Source of the DNA: Cycloclasticus sp. | GTDB taxonomy: Bacteria > Pseudomonadota > Gammaproteobacteria > Methylococcales > Cycloclasticaceae | Length of the DNA: 5,727 bases | Reading direction: 5' to 3' | NCBI GenBank assembly: GCA_012960055.1 | Contig: DUCA01000070.1 | Span: forward strand, 1 to 5,727 | Part shown: positions 1 through 4,411 of the stretch, one piece after another | How positions within the stretch are numbered: position 1 is the first letter of the stretch | Layout: each line of letters begins with the position of its first letter | Notes under the pieces: generated by a model | Told to the model about the DNA's origin: nothing | Seen by the model: the letters and a program-made list of their open reading frames with translations, nothing else | Databases searched by the model: none | Translations under genes and position numbers: made by a program

Positions 1-367
1 CGTGATTATTGCGGCACTGATGATAGGTTTGATTTTAATTCAGCACGGTAAGGGTGCGGATGCTGGCGCGGCTTTTGGCAGTGGCGCATCGGGAACGGTA
101 TTTGGTTCAAAAGGTTCAGGTTCCTTTCTAACGCGTTCAACCGCAATTTTGGCGGCGATGTTTTTCTCAACAAGTTTAGCCTTAGCCTATTTGGGTGGTA
201 ATAGAGCTGCACCTGATAATATAATCGACAGGATTTCTGATACGCCGGCTGCATTAATAACAGAAACGACGCCAGCAGATTTAATTAATGATATATCTGA
301 CCCTAAAGTAGCGACAGACGTTGAGGGAATGAAGCCCGCTGACGCAGGGGTGTCGATCCCAGAATAA
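1..367 (+). CDS. secG: Preprotein translocase subunit SecG (3' part, start outside the window)
   Basis: SecG is the small accessory subunit of the inner-membrane SecYEG channel and assists SecA-driven protein export. Reading starts at base 2 with no stop upstream, so the gene is cut by the left edge. 121 residues are visible, and by comparison with E. coli SecG only about 9-12 N-terminal residues are missing. The family signature is clear: the end of the first transmembrane helix, then QHGKGADAGAAFGSG (about visible residues 14-28) and FGSKGSGSFLTR, the cytoplasmic loop that resembles E. coli QQGKGADMGASFGAG. A second transmembrane helix follows (about 47-64). The tail after it (about 68-121) is low-complexity and rich in D, T, A and P, as SecG tails often are, and poorly conserved. 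The TAA stop lies 6 nt before the tRNA-Leu gene, so the two are probably co-transcribed, as with secG-leuU in E. coli. Identity is secure. Confidence 0.95.
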   Translation, partial: VIIAALMIGLILIQHGKGADAGAAFGSGASGTVFGSKGSGSFLTRSTAILAAMFFSTSLALAYLGGNRAAPDNIIDRISDTPAALITETTPADLINDISDPKVATDVEGMKPADAGVSIPE

Positions 368-373
368 TTGATT

Positions 374-460
374 GCCGAGGTGGTGGAATTGGTAGACACG
401 CTATCTTGAGGGGGTAGTGTCCTTATGGACGTGCGGGTTCAAGTCCCGCTCTCGGCACCA
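374..460 (+). tRNA. leuU: tRNA-Leu, anticodon GAG
   Basis: This is an 87-nt class II tRNA with CCA encoded at 458-460. The acceptor stem pairs GCCGAGG (374-380) with TCTCGGC, closing on a G-U pair, and A457 is the discriminator base expected of leucine tRNAs. The anticodon stem CTATC/GGTAG encloses the loop TTGAGGG, with anticodon GAG at 408-410, reading CUC and CUU codons. The long variable arm, with stem GTCC/GGAC (419-422 and 427-430) and loop TTAT, is typical of tRNA-Leu. The T arm is GCGGG-TTCAAGT-CCCGC. It resembles E. coli leuU closely and has the same position right after secG. It is probably processed from the secG transcript, because there is no room for a separate promoter in the 6-nt gap. 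Confidence 0.97.
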
Positions 461-485
461 AATAACAATAGGCTGTTAGTTATTG

Positions 486-797
486 ATGATTAATCAATAC
501 TCCATTTTTATATTTCTAATCGTATCGATAATCGCTGCAAACCTAGCATGGTTAAGCGATAAGCTTTTTTGTGTACGTGAAATTTCTCATAAATCGGGTT
601 GGCTTCGCTGGTTCGAATGGTTGATCTGGTATGTGATTTCTTTTGTTGCAGGTTCGTTTTTAGAATATAAGACAATGGGTACGATGAGTGAGCAAGATTG
701 GGAATTTTATGTCGTTACCCTTTGCCTATTTGTTGTTTTTGCATTGCCGAGTTTTATATATCATTACGATTTAAAAAACATCCTTAAGCAACGTTAA
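486..797 (+). CDS. Small three-helix inner-membrane protein, DUF2818 family
   Basis: The product has 103 residues and three predicted transmembrane helices at about 6-24, 43-60 and 73-94. It has no signal peptide or enzymatic motif. I recognise the DUF2818 pattern: AANLxWLS near the end of helix 1, a helix 2 starting LRWFEWLIWY and ending with FLE, and the most conserved stretch DWEFYVVTLCLF (71-82) followed by ALPSFIYHY. Function is unknown. In many betaproteobacteria this gene directly follows nuoN, which suggests a link to respiratory complex I, but no biochemical role is established as far as I know. The ATG at 486 was chosen over the TTG at 483. No good Shine-Dalgarno precedes either; the best is a lone AGG at 470-472. 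It may be read from the secG–tRNA transcript. The absence of nuo genes next to it is discussed in the findings. Confidence 0.8.
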   Translation: MINQYSIFIFLIVSIIAANLAWLSDKLFCVREISHKSGWLRWFEWLIWYVISFVAGSFLEYKTMGTMSEQDWEFYVVTLCLFVVFALPSFIYHYDLKNILKQR

Positions 798-822
798 ATG
801 CATATCACTTTTAAGCTATAAT
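794..822 (+). promoter_or_regulatory. Likely sigma-70 promoter of mdh
   Basis: A perfect -10 hexamer TATAAT lies at 817-822. With a 17-nt spacer the -35 would be TTAAAT at 794-799, which matches TTGACA at only 3 of 6 positions and overlaps the DUF2818 stop codon. Transcription would begin near 829, giving an untranslated leader of about 24 nt that contains the ribosome binding site. The -10 and position are good; the weak -35 suggests modest or activator-assisted expression. This is inference from sequence only. Confidence 0.5.
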
Positions 823-836
823 TCTATTTTTTATTT

Positions 837-843
837 AAGGAGA
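837..843 (+). promoter_or_regulatory. Ribosome binding site deciding the mdh start
   Basis: AAGGAGA is a near-perfect Shine-Dalgarno sequence. Its GGAG core ends 10 nt before the ATG at 853 but only 1 nt before an in-frame TTG at 844. The spacing therefore selects the ATG and rules out the longer, 328-residue reading. Confidence 0.85.
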
Positions 844-852
844 TTGTTAGAA

Positions 853-1830
853 ATGAAAGCACCTGTACATGTCGCTGTTACTGGCGCCGCCGGCCAAATT
901 TCATATTCATTATTATTTCGTATTGCTTCTGGCGACTTTTTAGGCCCAGATCAACCAATTTGTTTACACCTTTTAGAGATCACACCGGCTTTAGGTGCGC
1001 TTGAAGGTGCGGTAATGGAGCTTAATGATTGTGCGTTTCCTTTATTGCAAAGCGTATTGATTTCTGATGATCCAGAAGTTGCGTTTAAAGACATAGACTT
1101 TGCTTTCTTGGTTGGTGCACGTCCTCGTGGTCCAGGTATGGAGCGTAAAGATTTGCTTGAAGCCAATGCTGCAATCTTCTCAGTACAAGGTAAAGCGCTC
1201 AATAAAGTTGCTAAACGTGATGCCCGTATCTTAGTGGTAGGTAATCCTGCCAATACCAATGCGCTAATTGCGATGAACAATGCGCCGGATTTAAATCCTC
1301 GTAACTTTACTGCGATGACCCGTTTAGACCATAACCGTGCGATGAGCTTATTAGCTGAAAAAACAGGTTCTCATAACACAGACATCACTAAGATGACTAT
1401 TTGGGGTAACCACTCAGCAACGCAATACCCTGATTTACATAATACGTTAATCAACGGCGAAGCGGCATTATCTAAAGTGGATGCAAGCTGGTATGCGGAT
1501 GATTATATCCCTGCCGTTCAACAGCGTGGTGCTGCTATCATTAAGGCGCGTGGTTTATCCAGTGCGGCTTCAGCTGCTAGCTCAGCACTAGACCACATGC
1601 GTACTTGGGTTCAAGGCACAGCGGATGGAGATTGGGTTAGCATGGGTATTCCAAGTGATGGAAGCTATGGTATTGAAGAAGGCCTGATTTACTCATTCCC
1701 TGTTACTGTTAAAGACGGTGAGTACTCAATCGTTCAAGGTCTTGAAATCAATGATTTCAGCCGCGAAAGAATGACGGCGACAGAAAATGAATTGAAAGAA
1801 GAGCGTGATGGTGTAAAACACTTGCTTTAA
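853..1830 (+). CDS. mdh: NAD-dependent malate dehydrogenase
   Basis: This cytosolic enzyme interconverts malate and oxaloacetate with NAD in the TCA cycle, and feeds oxaloacetate to gluconeogenesis. It has 325 residues, the normal length for the family. The N-terminal Rossmann fold carries TGAAGQI (10-16). Glu42 in HLLEI ends the second strand, where an acidic residue favours NAD over NADP. The mobile active-site loop GARPRGPGMERKD (88-100) holds substrate arginines Arg92 and Arg98. Next come GNPANTN (130-136), the LDHNR motif with Asp159 and Arg162, and the catalytic His187 in IWGNHSATQ; Asp159 and His187 form the proton relay. The sequence follows the cytosolic/Thermus-like class common in betaproteobacteria, not the mitochondrial-like class of enterics. 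All key residues are intact. It ends 137 nt from the convergent pckA, the next enzyme of gluconeogenesis. The start is set by the AAGGAG site. Confidence 0.97.
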   Translation: MKAPVHVAVTGAAGQISYSLLFRIASGDFLGPDQPICLHLLEITPALGALEGAVMELNDCAFPLLQSVLISDDPEVAFKDIDFAFLVGARPRGPGMERKDLLEANAAIFSVQGKALNKVAKRDARILVVGNPANTNALIAMNNAPDLNPRNFTAMTRLDHNRAMSLLAEKTGSHNTDITKMTIWGNHSATQYPDLHNTLINGEAALSKVDASWYADDYIPAVQQRGAAIIKARGLSSAASAASSALDHMRTWVQGTADGDWVSMGIPSDGSYGIEEGLIYSFPVTVKDGEYSIVQGLEINDFSRERMTATENELKEERDGVKHLL

Positions 1831-1849
1831 TTTTTTTTCTTAAAGTATT

Positions 1850-1880
1850 AAAAAGCCATGCGATTGCATGGCTTTTTTTT
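1850..1880 (+). terminator. Rho-independent terminator of mdh
   Basis: The stem GCCATGC (1855-1861) pairs with GCATGGC (1866-1872) around the loop GATT. It is extended by A-T pairs and followed by eight T residues (1873-1880). It lies 20-50 nt after the mdh stop. The five A residues before the stem (1850-1854) give a short U-tract on the other strand, so it may also act weakly against leftward transcripts. Confidence 0.9.
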
Positions 1881-1939
1881 GCCTAATATTTATAGCGCTT
1901 ATTGTTTGAGTATAAAAAAAGGCCATGCAATTGCATGGC
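1855..1939. repeat. Twin near-identical 18-bp palindromes between convergent genes
   Basis: GCCATGCGATTGCATGGC (1855-1872) and GCCATGCAATTGCATGGC (1922-1939) differ at one base and lie 67 nt apart. The second, with one extra G/C pair, is a perfect 20-bp palindrome (1921-1940). Each is the stem-loop of a terminator. Any left arm can pair with any right arm, so the 5' arm of the first copy could also pair with the 3' arm of the second to form one large hairpin. The 41 nt between the T-run and the second A-run have no other structure that I can see. Confidence 0.85.
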
Positions 1940-1944
1940 CTTTT
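1914..1944 (-). terminator. Rho-independent terminator of pckA (leftward)
   Basis: The 20-bp palindrome at 1921-1940 forms a GC-containing stem closed by an AATT centre. Read on the - strand it is followed by seven T residues (complement of A 1914-1920) and preceded by four A residues. It begins 24 nt after the pckA stop. On the + strand it has only four T residues, so it is oriented mainly for the leftward unit, with possible back-up action for mdh. Confidence 0.9.
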
Positions 1945-1967
1945 AACGAACTATAGATTTTGATTAA

Positions 1968-3569
1968 CTAAAGCTTAGGGCCGGCTTCTACCAATGAACG
2001 GCCTTCATCGTTATCCGTGTATTTTTCAAAGTTGTTTACAAAAAGCTCAGCGAGGTTTTTAGCGCGCTTGTCCCATTCCGCAGCATCTTCATACGTGTCA
2101 CGTGGGTCGAGAATGTTGCTGTCAACGCCTTCTAATGATGTGGGTACTTCAAGGTTGAAATACGGAATATGTTTAGTGTCGGTGTTTTCAATTGAACCAT
2201 CTAGAATCGCATTAATGATGCCGCGAGTATCTTTAATGGAGATACGCTTGCCTGTTCCGTTCCAGCCGGTATTAACTAGGTAAGCTTGTGCGTCAACGGC
2301 CTCCATGCGTTTCACGAGTTCTTGTGCGTACTTTGTTGGGTGCAGTGATAAAAACGCAGCGCCAAAGGCAGCAGAGAAGGTCGGTGTGGGCTCTGTAATG
2401 CCGCGCTCTGTGCCCGCTAACTTCGCGGTGAAGCCGGACAAGAAGTAGTATTTTGTTTGTTCGGCAGTCAGCTTAGAAACAGGCGGCGTTACGCCAAAGG
2501 CATCGGCGGTTAAGAAAATAACTTTTTTTGCATGGCCGCCTTTCGATACGGGCTTAACAATATTTTCAATATGGTCGATTGGGTAAGACACGCGCGTGTT
2601 TTCGGTTTTTGAATTATCCGCGAACTGAATAACATTATCGTCTGATAAGGTCACGTTTTCTAATAAAGCATCACGACGGATTGCGCCATAAATTTCCGGC
2701 TCGTCTTCGGCGCTTAAGTTGATGACTTTTGCGTAGCAGCCGCCTTCAAAGTTGAATACGCCTTCGTCGTCCCATCCGTGTTCATCATCGCCAATCAGCT
2801 GACGATTAGCATCGGTTGATAAAGTCGTTTTACCTGTGCCTGACAAGCCAAAGAAAATAGCGACATCGCCGTCTTTACCAATGTTGGCAGAGCAATGCAT
2901 AGAAGCCATACCACGAAGTGGAAGTAGGTAGTTCATCATGCTGAACATGCCTTTTTTCATTTCGCCGCCGTACCATGTGCCGCCGATAATTTGCATTTTC
3001 TCGGTCAGGTTAAAGGCAACAAAGTTTTCCGAATTTAAGCCCTGTTCTTTCCAGTTAGGGTTGTTGGTTTTAGCGCCATTTAACACAACGAAGTCAGGCT
3101 CGAAATTTTCGAGTTCTTCTTCGCTTGGGCGAATAAACATGTTTTTCACAAAGTGGGCTTGCCATGCCACTTCCACAATAAAGCGCACGGCTAAACGGGT
3201 ATCTTTGTTTGCGCCACAGTAGGTGTCCACAACAAATAAGCGTTGCCCAGATAATTGCTCTGTGACTAATGATTTAAGATTGCTCCAGTTTTCTATAGAC
3301 AATGGCTTGTTGTCGTTTTTACCTTGAGTTGACCACCAAACCGTATCACGGGATACATCATCCATAACGATGTATTTGTCTTTAGGTGAGCGACCTGTAA
3401 AGATGCCCGTATCGACGGCAACAGCGCCAAGGTTGGTCACAGTGCCTTTTTCGTAGCCGACTAGGTCATCACGGGTTTCTTCTTCATACAAAATATCGAA
3501 AGACGGGTTGTGAATAATTTCTGATGCATTCGTGATGCCGTATTGGCTTAGGTCTAAAGTGTTAGACAT
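1968..3569 (-). CDS. pckA: Phosphoenolpyruvate carboxykinase (ATP)
   Basis: This cytosolic enzyme decarboxylates and phosphorylates oxaloacetate to phosphoenolpyruvate using ATP, the committing step of gluconeogenesis from C4 acids. Its 533 residues are the usual length for the ATP-dependent class. Visible motifs are FTGRSPKDK with substrate Arg60; WYGGEMKKG with Tyr200 and Lys206; MHCSAN with His225; the P-loop GLSGTGKTTLS (241-251) with Lys247; the metal-binding kinase-2 motif LIGDDEHGW (258-266) with Asp262; and NTRVSYP with Arg326. These correspond to E. coli Tyr207, Lys213, His232, Lys254, Asp269 and Arg333, and all are intact. The ATG at 3569 was chosen because GGAG lies 8 nt upstream and family members begin with similar text. 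An in-frame TTG at 3611 would overlap folE2 and add 14 residues without family support. It is the last gene of a dxs–folE2–pckA run. Confidence 0.97.
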   Translation of the reverse strand: MSNTLDLSQYGITNASEIIHNPSFDILYEEETRDDLVGYEKGTVTNLGAVAVDTGIFTGRSPKDKYIVMDDVSRDTVWWSTQGKNDNKPLSIENWSNLKSLVTEQLSGQRLFVVDTYCGANKDTRLAVRFIVEVAWQAHFVKNMFIRPSEEELENFEPDFVVLNGAKTNNPNWKEQGLNSENFVAFNLTEKMQIIGGTWYGGEMKKGMFSMMNYLLPLRGMASMHCSANIGKDGDVAIFFGLSGTGKTTLSTDANRQLIGDDEHGWDDEGVFNFEGGCYAKVINLSAEDEPEIYGAIRRDALLENVTLSDDNVIQFADNSKTENTRVSYPIDHIENIVKPVSKGGHAKKVIFLTADAFGVTPPVSKLTAEQTKYYFLSGFTAKLAGTERGITEPTPTFSAAFGAAFLSLHPTKYAQELVKRMEAVDAQAYLVNTGWNGTGKRISIKDTRGIINAILDGSIENTDTKHIPYFNLEVPTSLEGVDSNILDPRDTYEDAAEWDKRAKNLAELFVNNFEKYTDNDEGRSLVEAGPKL

Positions 3570-3577
3570 TTTTGGTG

Positions 3578-3581
3578 CTCC
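3578..3581 (-). promoter_or_regulatory. Ribosome binding site of pckA
   Basis: GGAG on the - strand is 8 nt from the ATG at 3569, inside the 19-nt gap after folE2. It fixes the pckA start and argues that translation starts independently rather than by read-through. folE2 ends in two consecutive in-frame TAA codons just before it. Confidence 0.8.
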
Positions 3582-3588
3582 GGTATTA

Positions 3589-4371
3589 TTAGGTTGATTT
3601 GTTATTTTCAATTACTGCGTAAGCCGAGTGATTGTGTATGGATTCGAAATTTTCCGCTTCTAAGGTATACGCGAGAATACGGTTGTCTTGATTAAGTGCG
3701 TTGGCAATATCTCTGACAACATCTTCTACAAACTTAGGGTTGTCGTATGCGCGCTCAGTCACGTGTTTTTCATCAGGTCTTTTTAGCAAGCTGTACAGTT
3801 CACTGGATGCTTGTTTTTCAACTAATTGAATGATGTCTTCAACAAACACATCCCCATTGGTTGTTGCGTTAACCGTTATATGTGAGCGTTGATTATGCGC
3901 GCCGTAGTCAGATATTTTCTTAGAGCAAGGGCATAAGCTGGTGACGGGGATAACAACGGTCATATTGATATGTGTCTTGCTGGCAGACCATTGACCATCA
4001 AGTTTCACCTGATAATCAAGCAAACTTTTAACGCCGGTAACGGGTGCTGATTTATTGATAAAATATAGAAACTCAGCCGTCATGTAACCGGTATCGGCTT
4101 CGAGTTTATGCGTCATGGTCTTTAATAAATCGCTAAAACGCGGCAGTGATAGCTGCTGGCAATCTTCATTTAATAAGGCCACAAAGCGCGACATGTGCGT
4201 GCCTTTTTGGTGATGCGGCAAATTAACTGACATAGTGAAGGTGCCAACAGTTGCTTGTGGATTGTCTTCTTTATCAACGAATGTGAACGGGTGGCGAATG
4301 TCCTTGATGCCAACTTTGTTGATGGGCATGTTTCTAGAGTCAGGTCTGTTTTGTACGTCTTCGATGGTCAT
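3589..4371 (-). CDS. folE2: GTP cyclohydrolase FolE2 (type IB)
   Basis: FolE2 converts GTP to 7,8-dihydroneopterin triphosphate plus formate, the first step of tetrahydrofolate synthesis. It is unrelated in sequence to FolE (IA) and belongs to the T-fold superfamily. The 260 residues match the family length. Diagnostic blocks are RNMPINKVGIKD (13-24), QKGTHMSRFVAL (55-66), TSLCPCSKKISDYGAHNQRS (144-163), KRPDEKHVTERAYDNPKFVED (split by Glu201) and ESIHNHSAYA (243-252). Cys147, His159 and Glu201 are the conserved metal/active-site positions of the family and are present. The start at 4371 is supported by the DVQ…SRN–PIN text that family members share at their N-termini. No Shine-Dalgarno is visible. 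Some bacteria keep FolE2 as a zinc-sparing back-up under Zur control; here it follows dxs by 21 nt, I see no obvious palindromic operator, and it looks like a housekeeping copy. Whether FolE also exists cannot be seen. Confidence 0.96.
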   Translation of the reverse strand: MTIEDVQNRPDSRNMPINKVGIKDIRHPFTFVDKEDNPQATVGTFTMSVNLPHHQKGTHMSRFVALLNEDCQQLSLPRFSDLLKTMTHKLEADTGYMTAEFLYFINKSAPVTGVKSLLDYQVKLDGQWSASKTHINMTVVIPVTSLCPCSKKISDYGAHNQRSHITVNATTNGDVFVEDIIQLVEKQASSELYSLLKRPDEKHVTERAYDNPKFVEDVVRDIANALNQDNRILAYTLEAENFESIHNHSAYAVIENNKST

Positions 4372-4381
4372 AGTATTGTTG

Positions 4382-4411
4382 ATTATAATGCGTTAATTCG
4401 CGTTGTGTGCA
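4382..4411 (-). promoter_or_regulatory. Candidate promoter in the dxs–folE2 junction
   Basis: On the - strand a perfect TATAAT (plus-strand 4382-4387) lies 10 nt before the folE2 ATG. An 18-nt spacer separates it from TGCACA (4406-4411), which matches the -35 consensus at 4 of 6 positions. If used, the transcript would begin about 3-5 nt before the ATG, making folE2 nearly leaderless. The -35 half is inside the dxs coding region. AT-rich gaps produce such matches by chance, so this is only a candidate. Confidence 0.3.

Noticed and set aside
461..484. Possible terminator after the tRNA, formed by AATAAC and GTTATT or by TAACA and TGTTA.
   Set aside because: The stems are 5-6 bp, almost entirely A-T, and have no T-run after them; they are too weak to call a terminator.
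844..852. Upstream TTG start for mdh giving three extra residues.
   Set aside because: The Shine-Dalgarno core would end 1 nt from the TTG, whereas the ATG at 853 has normal spacing and fits the family N-terminus.
951..1280. Long open frames antisense to mdh, and others antisense to pckA, folE2 and dxs (for example 2017-2283, 2938-3222, 4255-4476, 4986-5258).
   Set aside because: They lie wholly or almost wholly opposite well-conserved genes, show low-complexity or arginine/serine-rich translations without recognisable motifs, and have no supporting ribosome binding sites.
2523..2529. Run of seven A residues in the pckA coding strand, with a similar run in dxs at 5332-5338, resembling a slippery frameshift heptamer.
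   Set aside because: Both genes continue in frame with normal family length and motifs on both sides. No alternative-frame product is plausible; these are ordinary Lys-Lys codons.
3570..3611. Upstream TTG start for pckA giving 14 extra residues and overlap with folE2.
   Set aside because: The extension has no family resemblance, and GGAG lies 8 nt before the ATG at 3569.
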